This document shows, one piece after another, positions 1 through 7,580 of a DNA stretch of 13,972 nt. The first letter of the stretch is position 1, and each line of letters begins with the position of its first letter. Below the pieces are notes generated by a model. That model saw only the letters and a program-made list of their open reading frames with translations. It searched no databases and was not told where the DNA came from. A program made the translations under genes and the position numbers. Origin of the DNA: Propionibacterium sp. (GTDB taxonomy: Bacteria > Actinomycetota > Actinomycetes > Propionibacteriales > Propionibacteriaceae); assembly GCA_012514785.1 (NCBI GenBank), contig JAAYZP010000184.1:1-13972 (forward strand), read 5' to 3'.

Positions 1-452
1 GAGGACTCCAGCAGGTCGCCCGTGACGATCACGCCGGGATCCTGCGCGACGACGACGATGTCGGAGCGCGTGTGGGCCGGGCCGAAGTGGACGATCTCGA
101 CGAAACGGTTGCCCAGGTTCAGCGGGAATGCCAGGCTGAACGTCCGCGTCGGGCGCAGCGCCTCCGGAGTGTCGTCGCCCACGATGTTCTCGTGCGCGAT
201 CGACTCCACGCCTTCCATGCCGGCGAGCCCGTGCCAGTGATCAAAGTGGTGGTGGGTGATCACGACGTGCTCCAGCGGGACGCCCGCGAGTTCTCGCGCG
301 CTGGCGAGCACGGCCGCGCCCACCTCGCTGGTGCCGCCCGTGTCCACCAACATGGCGCGCTCGTCGCCGGCGATACACACCACGTTGGCGTCCTCGGGCT
401 GGGTCACGGTGCCCCATACGCGATCGGCCACTTCGTTCCAGGAAATCTGCAT
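1..452 (-). CDS. Metallo-beta-lactamase-fold hydrolase, 5' part only (runs off the left edge)
   Basis: About 150 residues of an open frame begin at the ATG complementary to 450-452 and run off the window without a stop. The zinc-binding HxHxDH motif is intact as HHHFDHWHG (His67, His69, Asp71, His72). A second metal-ligand region, GPAHTRSD, follows near residue 125, and a TGDL motif near residue 145. These are the hallmarks of the metallo-beta-lactamase hydrolase fold with a two-zinc site. No signal peptide is visible, so the protein is probably cytoplasmic. The substrate cannot be told: the superfamily covers thioesterases, lactonases, cyclases and others. The gene starts 31 bases after the stop of the large secreted hydrolase gene on the same strand and may be read through from it. 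There is no clear ribosome binding site, but a TATGCT -10-like box six bases before the ATG suggests a leaderless transcript. The family call is secure; the function is open. Confidence 0.85.
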   Translation of the reverse strand, partial: MQISWNEVADRVWGTVTQPEDANVVCIAGDERAMLVDTGGTSEVGAAVLASARELAGVPLEHVVITHHHFDHWHGLAGMEGVESIAHENIVGDDTPEALRPTRTFSLAFPLNLGNRFVEIVHFGPAHTRSDIVVVAQDPGVIVTGDLLES

Positions 453-458
453 GGCCCC

Positions 459-464
459 AGCATA
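459..464 (-). promoter_or_regulatory. Possible leaderless promoter (-10 box) of the metallo-hydrolase gene
   Basis: On the minus strand TATGCT (TAnnnT form) lies six bases before the ATG at 452. Transcription would therefore start at or next to the A of the start codon. This is the usual geometry of leaderless genes in Actinomycetota and fits the absence of a Shine-Dalgarno sequence here. No good -35 box is seen. The call is tentative. Confidence 0.3.
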
Positions 465-483
465 GAGACCCGCGACGAGAGCG

Positions 484-2807
484 CTACGCAGCCGCGACCA
501 CCCCCGTGCTCGGCAGGCCGGGCCTCGGCTTCACCGACGGCGGCGGCGTCGCGCTGGCCGAAGCCGAGGCCGACGGGCTGGCCGATGGCGTCACGCTCGG
601 CTCCGGCGACGGAGAAGGGGACTCGGTGGGGGTGGGTGTCTCCTCGACGATAGTGACCCCCTCGGCGAGCCCCACCGAGAAGTGCCCCGGCTCCTGGCAT
701 TCGTCGCCCACACCGTCGCCGTCCGCGTCCTGCTGGTCGGGGTTGGCGACGTCGGGGCAGTTGTCGAACTCGTCGGGGATCTCGTCGCCGTCGCGCGTGA
801 TCGCGAGCCGGGTGCTGCCCAAGGAGTGTTCACCGTTGGAGTCCGTCACCCGGACGCCGACGAAGCCGGTGATGAGCTCGTCGTAGCGATGTGTCGTCAT
901 CGGCTCGGTGGTGGTGGTCTCGTAGGTGCCGTCACCGTCGAAGTCCCACTCGTAACTCACGATCTGCGCCCCGATCGCGTGGCTGCCGCGGGCATCCAAC
1001 GTGACCTCCGTGCCCACCTTCGCGACGTAGGGTCCCTGGAGCCAGGCGAACGGCTTGTCGAGGACGTCGGAGACCGCCTCCACGAAGCTGTCGGCGATGT
1101 CCTCCGAGCCGCCGACCCTGAACACGATGCCTCCCGTCTCGTCCACGAGCGAGGTCATCGACGCATCCGCTGCGGAGGAGGTGTCCACGAGATAGATCTG
1201 CACCGGGTCGACGGCGAACGCCCTGTCGGCCATGTCCTGCCACGTGAATCCGGTCACCGGCTCGGGGTCCTTCGGCGGGGCGTCGCCGAGCACAAGCATC
1301 GTCTTGCGGACGCCGGGGCGCCAGGCGAGAGAGAGCCCCGCGTCGATGCCGCTGTAGACGGATTCGGCGTCGTCGCCTCCGTAACCCAGCTCGATGGCAT
1401 CCACGGCGGCCTGCAGGGCCGCGACGTCGGAGGTGAAGTCCAGATCCACACGGGACGGGTAATCGTCGGGCCCGCCGCCATCGCTCGGGTGATCCTGGTA
1501 CGTGACGAGCGCGTAGCGGACCGTTCCGGCACGCTCCTGGACGGCCGCTGCGATCGAGTGCACGTTCGCGCGGACCGCGGCGATGTCGTCGGACATCGAA
1601 CCGGTGGTGTCGATCGTGAAGACGACGTCGATGTCGGCACTGTTGCCGCCGATCAGGGGAGCGTTCGCGCTGACGCCGGTGACCTGAACGAGCTTCGCGT
1701 ACTCCCGGTGCCCGATGCGGTTGGGGTGCCAGAAATTCGTCATGGTGAACGAAGTGGCCGCCTCCGTGATGCCCAGAATTCCGACATCGCCGTTCGTCTC
1801 GGCCATTTCGTTCAACCACCGGTAGCGGTTGGCGAACCAGAACCGTGGCTCGGGCTCGTGGCCCGCGAAGGCCTCGGGGAGATCGTCGATGTACTGTACG
1901 CGCCCGTCCCATTTCTCGTTGAGGCGGTCGGCGAGGTCCTGCTGCTGCTCGAGGGCTTTGATGCCGAGTGCGCGCACCGCGGTGGCGGCGTCGTAGCTCA
2001 CACCATCCTTCTCGAGGATGAACGGCTGGTCCGTCGCCAGCAGAGGGTAGGACATGAGGACGACCTGCGACGTGGGGCGGCCCGTCATCCTCTCCGAGAG
2101 GAGCAGATCGATGGAGGCTTCCAGTGCCGTCAGTCGCTCGGGGAGGATGCTGTCGGCGGCCTCGACGGCGGCGCGGCAAGCCTGGGGCGTGGCGCCTTCG
2201 GAGATGCCACGATGCTCGGGGCGAAGCAGGCGGCGATAATCCCCGAGAAGTTCACGTCGTTGCCGCCCATCGTCATGAGCACGATGTCCGTCTGGGAACC
2301 GACGAAGTCTGCCTGGGGCTTGAGGGTGAGCTGGCATGCGTAGGAGTAGGGGCGGAGGAACGCGCCGCCTTCCTGGACGTTGTACTCCACCGACTGGATG
2401 TCGTCGCTGCTGTTGGCACCACAGACATCGTTGGCCTCCAGCTTGGCCAGGGCGTCAGCTTCGGAAGAGGCAAAGATGCCCTTGCGGGACTGCGACTCCA
2501 TCTGTCGTGCGTTGAAGATGTCCGCGGTGACCCCGCCGGAACAGGCACGGTTGTCGTACGTGGCGCTGATTCCCTGCTCGTTCACCCAGTCAGTGAAGTG
2601 CTGCCCCCAGTTGAGCGAGCTGCGGAAGCACCCTTGGGGCCCGAAGTAGGAGCCTGCGCCGTTTCCGGCGGAGAACGAGTCGCCCAGCTGGACGATCGAC
2701 AGCTTGTGGGTGACGGGGGTGGGGGCGGAAGCGGACGGCACTGGGGCGATGGTCGAAAGTCCTGCGATGAGCGCAGCGGAGAGCAGCGCGGCTGAGATGC
2801 GGTTCAA
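484..2807 (-). CDS. Secreted SGNH hydrolase-vWA-PKD-calcium-repeat protein with truncated LPxTG signal; one-base frameshift
   Basis: The start is TTG at 2807: it overlaps the upstream stop (TTGA) and has GGGAG five bases before it. Residues 1-28 form a signal peptide. An SGNH/GDSL esterase domain follows, with GDSFSAG (Ser44) and GGND (181-184). After GGND the frame breaks near the four-G run at 2218-2221 and continues in the -1 frame; with one base restored the product is 774 residues. The second half carries the histidine block FWHPNRIGH (His361, with Asn where DxxH is usual). Next is a von Willebrand A domain (about 391-585) with MIDAS DTTGS (Asp400, Thr402, Ser404). A PKD domain (about 587-668), thrombospondin-3-like Asp-rich calcium repeats (about 669-703) and a Ser/Pro/Ala tail follow, ending LPSTGVVAAA. 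The sortase motif lacks its membrane segment and basic tail. As it stands the first frame stops near 2130 (about 225 residues). The protein is probably exported; its substrate is unknown. Confidence 0.8.
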
Positions 2808-3232
2808 GGGGTCTCCCGGTTGATGAGGCGGACCGATAGCTGGTCGCGTTGGTCGTTGATCGAGAGGGAACAAATCCTGGGTGGCTCATCCTTCGAGCCT
2901 CCCCATGCCAAGAGCGCCTCGTTGACGGGCCCATCGGCCCGCCAACCCGCTGCTTCGGCTGCGGCGACCGCGTCGGCCAGCACTTGCTCCGCCTCCGCGT
3001 CACCCAGTGCGAATCGATGCCGGACTTCGGCGTAGCTGGGCTTCCCCAAGGTGTTCTCGTAGCCGGATTCCTCGGCGTTCGTGAGGGTCAGGCCGAGGAG
3101 ATCCACATCGGCGAGTTCGTCGGAGCGCAGCACCTCCAGGAACTCCTCGTGCACCTTGCCCCGGAAGCACGATGACAAGAACGTCGGGGTGGCGAGGGCG
3201 CCCAGCAGCAGGCATCGTCGCGCAATGTGCAT
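2804..3232 (-). CDS. Small predicted lipoprotein, unknown function
   Basis: A 142-residue product begins MHIARRCLLLGALATP and has a signal-peptide hydrophobic core followed by the lipobox LSSC (Cys22). It is therefore probably exported and lipid-anchored outside the membrane. The rest is acidic and helical-looking, with an Ala/Glu-rich stretch in the middle; I recognise no family. I chose the ATG at 3232 because a GGGAAGGG purine run lies about eight bases before it. A GTG at 3241 in the same frame is possible, but that purine run would abut it. The stop overlaps the TTG start of the secreted hydrolase gene (TTGA), so the two are translationally coupled and likely work together at the cell surface. 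Confidence 0.75.
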   Translation of the reverse strand: MHIARRCLLLGALATPTFLSSCFRGKVHEEFLEVLRSDELADVDLLGLTLTNAEESGYENTLGKPSYAEVRHRFALGDAEAEQVLADAVAAAEAAGWRADGPVNEALLAWGGSKDEPPRICSLSINDQRDQLSVRLINRETP

Positions 3233-3259
3233 CGCCGTCACCCTTCCCCCGTGAATATG

Positions 3260-3307
3260 TCGAAAGGTAGCAGCGCTGGCGAGGATAATAATGGTTTCTC
3301 AGAAACC
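3260..3307 (+). promoter_or_regulatory. Candidate promoter with a perfect 15-bp dyad in the lipoprotein-hrcA divergent region
   Basis: In the 178-base gap between the divergent lipoprotein gene and hrcA there is a perfect dyad, GGTTTCTCAGAAACC (3293-3307): 7-bp arms around one central base. That spacing suits a DNA-binding protein site rather than an RNA hairpin. Just left of it, GATAAT (3284-3289) resembles a -10 box. TCGAAA (3260-3265) could be its -35 at 18-bp spacing, which would put transcription start inside the dyad and run toward hrcA. The dyad could equally control the leftward lipoprotein operon. The regulator is not recognised, and it does not match CIRCE or the HspR (HAIR) consensus. 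Confidence 0.35.
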
Positions 3308-3372
3308 CGTGCGGGAGACATGGCGGGACGCTGCACCCGCGCGATTCGGCCGAGGCGGGAGCGCCGGGTAGG

Positions 3373-3399
3373 CTGGCACTCGGTACAGGTGAGTGCTAG
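3373..3399 (+). promoter_or_regulatory. CIRCE operator (HrcA binding site)
   Basis: The inverted repeat CTGGCACTC, nine bases, GAGTGCTAG matches the CIRCE consensus TTAGCACTC-N9-GAGTGCTAA, with eight of nine arm positions symmetrical. It ends 11 bases before the hrcA start and just before its AGGAGG ribosome site. This is the classical autoregulatory position: HrcA bound here represses its own operon until heat stress titrates HrcA and GroEL. A TAGGCT -10-like box (3369-3374) overlaps the left arm but is only weakly supported. Confidence 0.93.
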
Positions 3400-3410
3400 T
3401 AGGAGGTGGC

Positions 3411-4409
3411 ATGCTCGACGACCGGAAACTCAAGGTCCTGAGGGCGATTGTGACGGACTACGTTGCCAGCCGCGAGCCCGTCGGCTCGAAGGCGCTGGTG
3501 GAGCGCCACCAGCTCGACGTCTCGGCCGCGACGGTGCGCAACGACATGGCGGTCCTCGAGGAGGAGGGCTACATCACCCAGCCGCACACGAGCGCCGGCA
3601 GGATCCCCACCGACAAGGGCTACCGCCTGTTCGTCGACAAACTCGCCCGCATCAAGCCGCTGTCGCCCGCCGAGCGACGGGCCATCACCACGTTCCTGGA
3701 CGGCACGCTGGACACCGACGACCTCGTCGCCCGCACCGTACGACTGCTGGCCCAGCTCACCCACCAGGTGGCGATCGTGCAGTACCCGGTGACCCAGCGC
3801 GGCCAGATCCGGCACGCCGAGCTCGTGACGCTGAGCCAGGAGCGGGTGCTCGTCATCATCGTGACCGCTTCCGGCCGGGTGGACCAGGGCGTGGTGGAGG
3901 TGGGGCACATCGAGCCCGACGCGCTCTCCGAGCTGCGCAGCGGCATCATGGGCGCCGTCATCGGCCGCACGCCGAGCGAGGCCGCCGGCGCGCTCGCCAA
4001 CGTCCTGGAAACCATCCGCCCCGAGTACCGCCCGATCGCGGCGAGCGTCGTCGCCACCACCCTGCAGCTGCTGGCTGCGGAGCCGACGGCTCAGGTCGTC
4101 GTCGCCGGCGTGCCCAACCTCGCCGGCGTCCACTTCGAGGACAACCTGCGGCCCCTTCTCGAAGCGCTCGAGGAGCAGGTCGTGCTGATGCGGCTGCTCG
4201 GCGAGGCCGCCGGCGACGACGTGACCGTCCGCATCGGCCAGGAGAACACCGCCGACGGGTTCCAATCGACGAGTCTTGTAGCCAGCGGGTACGGTTCGGG
4301 CGAAGCCAGTCTCGGCGTCGTCGGCCCGACGCGCATGGATTATCCGGCCACCATCGCTTCCGTGCGCGCAGTGGCGCGTTACGTGAGCCGTTTCCTCATG
4401 GAAGGTTGA
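3411..4409 (+). CDS. hrcA: Heat-inducible transcription repressor HrcA
   Basis: The 332-residue product is of normal HrcA length. Its N-terminal winged helix reads MLDDRKLKVLRAIVTDYV and continues with the family signature SAATVRNDMAVLEEEGYI and HTSAGRIPTDKGYR (about residues 40-75). The GAF-like and insertion domains follow. HrcA binds CIRCE operators and represses chaperone operons; GroEL keeps it active, so heat stress relieves repression. The start is ATG 3411 with AGGAGG at 3401-3406; an in-frame ATG at 3393 would lie inside the CIRCE operator and is less likely. It is the first gene of a four-gene operon with dnaJ, rsmE and tgt, and the CIRCE site in front shows autoregulation. dnaJ follows after a 10-base gap. 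Confidence 0.97.
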   Translation: MLDDRKLKVLRAIVTDYVASREPVGSKALVERHQLDVSAATVRNDMAVLEEEGYITQPHTSAGRIPTDKGYRLFVDKLARIKPLSPAERRAITTFLDGTLDTDDLVARTVRLLAQLTHQVAIVQYPVTQRGQIRHAELVTLSQERVLVIIVTASGRVDQGVVEVGHIEPDALSELRSGIMGAVIGRTPSEAAGALANVLETIRPEYRPIAASVVATTLQLLAAEPTAQVVVAGVPNLAGVHFEDNLRPLLEALEEQVVLMRLLGEAAGDDVTVRIGQENTADGFQSTSLVASGYGSGEASLGVVGPTRMDYPATIASVRAVARYVSRFLMEG

Positions 4410-4419
4410 ATCGCACACT

Positions 4420-5604
4420 GTGAGCACGAATGACTACTACGCCATCCTCGGCGTCGAGCGTGATGCTTCCCCCGAGGCCATCAAGAAGGCCTACCGCCGC
4501 AAGGCGATGAAGGTGCACCCCGACGTCGCCCACGACGACGCGGACGCCGCCGACAAGTTCAAGGAACTCAGCGAGGCGTACGAGGTGCTGAGCGATCCCA
4601 ACAAGCGCTCGATCTTCGACCGCGGCGGCGACCCCCGCCGGGCCAACGGAGGCGCGGGCGCCGGCTTCTCGGGCTTCGGCGGAGGGTTCGCCGGCGGCTT
4701 CGACTTCACCAACCTCGTCGACGCCATGTTCGGCGCCCAGGGCGGACGCGGGGGGCCCCGTTCGCGGGTGCGCCGCGGTCAGGACGCGCTCGTGCGCGCC
4801 GACCTCGCACTCCATGAGGCCGTGTTCGGCGTCACCAAGCCCATCAAGGTGGACACCGCCGTGGTGTGTCCGAAGTGCACCGGCAAGGGCGGCGAACCCG
4901 GCTCCGAGCCGGTCACCTGCACCACCTGCGAGGGCCACGGCGAGGTCATGCAGATCCAGCGCAGCTTCCTGGGCGACATCCGCACGTCGCAGACCTGCCC
5001 GAACTGCCGTGGCTACGGCACGACGATTCCCCGCCCCTGCACCGAGTGCTCCGGCGAGGGGCGCGTGCGCTCGAAGCGCACCATCTCCGTGCGCATCCCC
5101 GCCGGCGTATCGACGGGCAACCGGATCCATCTGGAGGCCCAGGGCGAGGTCGGCCCCGGCGGGGGACCGGCCGGCGACCTGTACGTCGAGATCGCGGTCA
5201 GGCCGCACGACACGTTCCGCCGCGAGGGCGACGAGCTCGAGATGGTCGTGAAGCTGCCCATGACGGCCGCAGCCCTCGGCACGACGGTCGAGCTGGCGAC
5301 GCTGGAGGCCGAGTGGGAGAAGTCGGACGAGGCGGACCGCAAGGTCGACGTCGAGGTGCCCGCGGGCACGCAGTCCGGCACCCGCCAAGTGATCCAGGGC
5401 CGCGGTGTGCCGCGGCTGCGCGGCGGCGGCCGGGGCGACCTTGGGGTCACGTTCCTCGTGCAGACCCCGACCAAGCTCGACGACACGCAGCGCGACCTGC
5501 TGCGGCAGCTCGCCGAACAACGCGACGAGAAGGAGCCCGAGACCGTCTCCAGCGACGGCAGGTCTGGCGGCTTCCTGGGCTGGCTGCAGGACAAACTCTC
5601 GTGA
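4420..5604 (+). CDS. dnaJ: Chaperone protein DnaJ (actinobacterial DnaJ2 type, paired with HrcA)
   Basis: The 394-residue product is a full type I J-protein. It has an N-terminal J domain with HPD at 33-35, which stimulates the DnaK ATPase. A Gly/Phe-rich linker (about 70-110) follows, then four zinc-binding CxxCxGxG repeats (about 150-215; CPKCTGKG, CTTCEGHG, CPNCRGYG, CTECSGEG) and the C-terminal substrate-binding domain. Nothing essential is missing. The start is GTG at 4420; GGAAGG lies 14 bases upstream, a long spacing, so reinitiation after hrcA is likely. In Actinomycetota a second dnaJ copy commonly follows hrcA, while dnaJ1 sits with dnaK-grpE; dnaK is not in this window. The stop overlaps the rsmE start (GTGA). 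Confidence 0.96.
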   Translation: MSTNDYYAILGVERDASPEAIKKAYRRKAMKVHPDVAHDDADAADKFKELSEAYEVLSDPNKRSIFDRGGDPRRANGGAGAGFSGFGGGFAGGFDFTNLVDAMFGAQGGRGGPRSRVRRGQDALVRADLALHEAVFGVTKPIKVDTAVVCPKCTGKGGEPGSEPVTCTTCEGHGEVMQIQRSFLGDIRTSQTCPNCRGYGTTIPRPCTECSGEGRVRSKRTISVRIPAGVSTGNRIHLEAQGEVGPGGGPAGDLYVEIAVRPHDTFRREGDELEMVVKLPMTAAALGTTVELATLEAEWEKSDEADRKVDVEVPAGTQSGTRQVIQGRGVPRLRGGGRGDLGVTFLVQTPTKLDDTQRDLLRQLAEQRDEKEPETVSSDGRSGGFLGWLQDKLS

Positions 5605-6311
5605 CCGCAGCGCTGTTCCTGGCCGAGTTCGACGACGTCGAGGTGGGCCGGCAACTGCGCGTGGACGGTGACGAGGCGCGGCACGCGCAGGTCAAGCGCA
5701 TCGCGGTGGGCGAGACCGTGCTGCTAGCCAACGGCCGCGGGCTGGGGGCCGAGGGGGTCGTCGTCGCGATCGACAAGGGATCGTTCGAGGTGCGGGTCGA
5801 GCGCGTCCTCCGGGACGCGCCCCGTCGTCACGTCACCGCGGTCCAGGCGCTCGCCAAGGGAGACCGTGCGCTGCTCGCGGTGCAGATGCTCACCGAGGTG
5901 GGCGCGAGCCGGATTGTCGCGTGGCAGTCGGACCGCTCGATCGTGCGCTGGACGGGGGAGCGCGGTGACAAGGCGCTCGCCAAGTGGGAGGCCACCGCGC
6001 GGGAATCCGCCAAGCAGGCCCGCCGGCTCACGGTGCCCGGCGTCGGGTTCGCCACGACGAAGCAACTCGCCGAGACCCTGGGCGAGGTCGACACCGTCCT
6101 CGTCCTGCACGAGGACGCCGAGGCCCACATCCGCGACGTCGAGCTGGGCACCGGCTCCGTGGCGGTCGTGATCGGTCCCGAGGGCGGGATCGCGCCCGCC
6201 GAGCTGGCCGCGCTGGAGGCCGCGGGTGCGACGTCGGTCAGGGTCAGCGAGCACGTGCTGCGCACCTCCACCGCCGGCGCCGTCGCGCTCGGGCAGCTGG
6301 AGATGCGGTGA
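5601..6311 (+). CDS. rsmE: 16S rRNA m3U1498 methyltransferase RsmE
   Basis: The 236-residue product is of family length. An N-terminal PUA-like domain has RVDGDEARHAQVKRI, matching the typical 'HxxxVLR' block. The C-terminal SPOUT knot carries VVIGPEGGI (about 187-196) and LRTSTAGAVALGQLE near the end, which form the S-adenosylmethionine site. RsmE methylates U1498 of 16S rRNA in the 30S subunit (E. coli numbering). The GTG start overlaps the dnaJ stop and its own stop overlaps the tgt start, both as GTGA, so translation is coupled on both sides. The hrcA-dnaJ-rsmE order is common in Gram-positive bacteria. Confidence 0.95.
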   Translation: MTAALFLAEFDDVEVGRQLRVDGDEARHAQVKRIAVGETVLLANGRGLGAEGVVVAIDKGSFEVRVERVLRDAPRRHVTAVQALAKGDRALLAVQMLTEVGASRIVAWQSDRSIVRWTGERGDKALAKWEATARESAKQARRLTVPGVGFATTKQLAETLGEVDTVLVLHEDAEAHIRDVELGTGSVAVVIGPEGGIAPAELAALEAAGATSVRVSEHVLRTSTAGAVALGQLEMR

Positions 6312-7528
6312 GCTTCTCCTTCGAGGTGAGGGAGCGGATCGACGGCGCCCCCGGCCGCACCGGCGTGATCCACACCCCGCACGGCGACATCGAGACCCCG
6401 GCGTTCATCGCCGTGGGCACCAAGGCGACGGTGAAGGCCGTGCTGCCCGAATCCGTCGCGGAGCTGGGCGCGCAGGCCGTGCTCGCCAACGCCTACCACC
6501 TCTACCTGCAGCCCGGCTCCGACATCGTCGACGAGGCCGGCGGGCTGGGCCGGTTCATGAACTGGCCGGGCCCCACCTTCACCGACTCCGGCGGCTTCCA
6601 GGTGATGAGCCTCGGCGCCGGCTTCAAGAAGGTGCTCGCCATGGACACCGCCGGCCTGCAGGACGACGACGTGATCGCCGACGGCAAGACCCGCCGCGCG
6701 CACGTCGACGAGGACGGCGTGACGTTCGTCTCGCACATCAACGGCGACCTCCACCGGTTCACCCCCGAGGTTTCGATGCGGATCCAGCACGAGCTGGGCG
6801 CGGACATCATGTTTGCCTTCGACGAGCTCACCACCCTGATGAACACCCGCGACTACCAGGAGTCCTCCGTCGAGCGGACGCACCGCTGGGCGGAGCGCTG
6901 CCTGGCGGAGCACCGTCGGCTCACGGCGGCACGCGCCGACAAGCCGTACCAGGCGCTGTTCGGGGTCGTGCAGGGCGCGCAGTACGAGGACCTGCGCCGT
7001 GGTGCGGCACGCGGCCTGGCGGAGCTCGACGTCGAGGGGCAGAGCTTCGACGGCTTCGGCATCGGCGGGGCGCTGGAGAAGTCGATGGTGGGGGAGATCA
7101 CGGGCTGGGTGGTCGACGAACTACCCGAGGACAAGCCACGCCACATGCTCGGCCTCTCCGAACCCGACGACTTCTTCGCGGCCATCGAGATGGGCGGGGA
7201 CACGTTCGACTGCGTCAACCCGTCGCGCGTGGCCCGCAACGCCGCGATCTACACCGCCGAGGGCCGCTACAACGTCAACACCGCACCCCACCGGCGCTCC
7301 TTCATCCCGCTGGAGGAGGACTGCGACTGCTACACCTGCGCCCATTACACGCGCGCCTACCTCCACCACCTGTTCAAGGCGAAGGAGATGCTGGCCTCGA
7401 CGTTGGCGACGATCCACAACGAGCGCTTCACCGTGCGCCTGGTGGACAACATCCGAGCGGCCATCCGCTCCGGGGACTTCCACGCGTACCGCGACGAGTT
7501 CCTCGGCCGCTTCTACGCCGCCCGCTGA
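6308..7528 (+). CDS. tgt: tRNA-guanine(34) transglycosylase (queuosine pathway), actinobacterial variant
   Basis: The 406-residue product exchanges guanine 34 of GU(N) anticodon tRNAs for a queuosine precursor base or queuine. Landmarks aligned by eye to the Zymomonas enzyme are Asp93 in TDSGGFQ (Asp102), Asp172-Glu173 (Asp156-Glu157), nucleophile Asp301 in FDCVNPSRVARN (Asp280), and zinc ligands Cys339, Cys341, Cys344 and His370 with exact family spacing. Two sites differ: Leu174 replaces the specificity residue Cys158, and IGGALEKSMVGE replaces the usual GGLAVGE-like loop. An insertion of about 25 residues follows TDSGGFQ. The base used may therefore differ from preQ1. The GTG start overlaps rsmE (GTGA). 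A yhhQ-type precursor transporter lies 6.2 kb away, while no preQ1 synthesis genes are present, which suggests salvage. A palindrome begins two bases after the stop. Confidence 0.93.
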   Translation: MSFSFEVRERIDGAPGRTGVIHTPHGDIETPAFIAVGTKATVKAVLPESVAELGAQAVLANAYHLYLQPGSDIVDEAGGLGRFMNWPGPTFTDSGGFQVMSLGAGFKKVLAMDTAGLQDDDVIADGKTRRAHVDEDGVTFVSHINGDLHRFTPEVSMRIQHELGADIMFAFDELTTLMNTRDYQESSVERTHRWAERCLAEHRRLTAARADKPYQALFGVVQGAQYEDLRRGAARGLAELDVEGQSFDGFGIGGALEKSMVGEITGWVVDELPEDKPRHMLGLSEPDDFFAAIEMGGDTFDCVNPSRVARNAAIYTAEGRYNVNTAPHRRSFIPLEEDCDCYTCAHYTRAYLHHLFKAKEMLASTLATIHNERFTVRLVDNIRAAIRSGDFHAYRDEFLGRFYAAR

Positions 7529-7530
7529 CG

Positions 7531-7580
7531 AATCATTCCCGGAAGTTGTACCGACTACGGTTCAACTTCCGGGAGTAAAC
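7531..7580 (+). repeat. Palindromic repeat, copy 1 (terminator-like hairpin after tgt)
   Basis: The core is TTCCCGGAAGTTG / CAACTTCCGGGAG, with a stem of about 14 bp including one G-T wobble. A T-T mismatch, a 4-bp inner stem ACCG/CGGT and the tetraloop ACTA complete it. It starts two bases after the tgt stop and also contains the stop codon of the converging AbiEi/DUF559-like gene (7562-7564). It could end transcription from both sides, but no T-run follows in either direction. The outer GATC present in the other copies is lost here. Confidence 0.9.

Noticed and set aside
682..2343. Plus-strand open frame of 553 codons
   Set aside because: It is antisense to the secreted hydrolase gene. Its translation is Val/Gly/Arg/Asp-rich with no domain, while the minus strand shows signal peptide, SGNH, vWA and PKD motifs.
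3227..4427. Long open frames overlapping hrcA on both strands (398 and 343 codons)
   Set aside because: They are shadows of hrcA in GC-rich DNA: Arg/Pro/Ala-rich or Val/His/Asp-rich translations without motifs. hrcA has a clear ribosome site and full family signature.
7531..7580. Classical rho-independent terminator with U-run
   Set aside because: The hairpin is strong, but no T-rich tract follows on either strand at any copy, so I call it terminator-like only.
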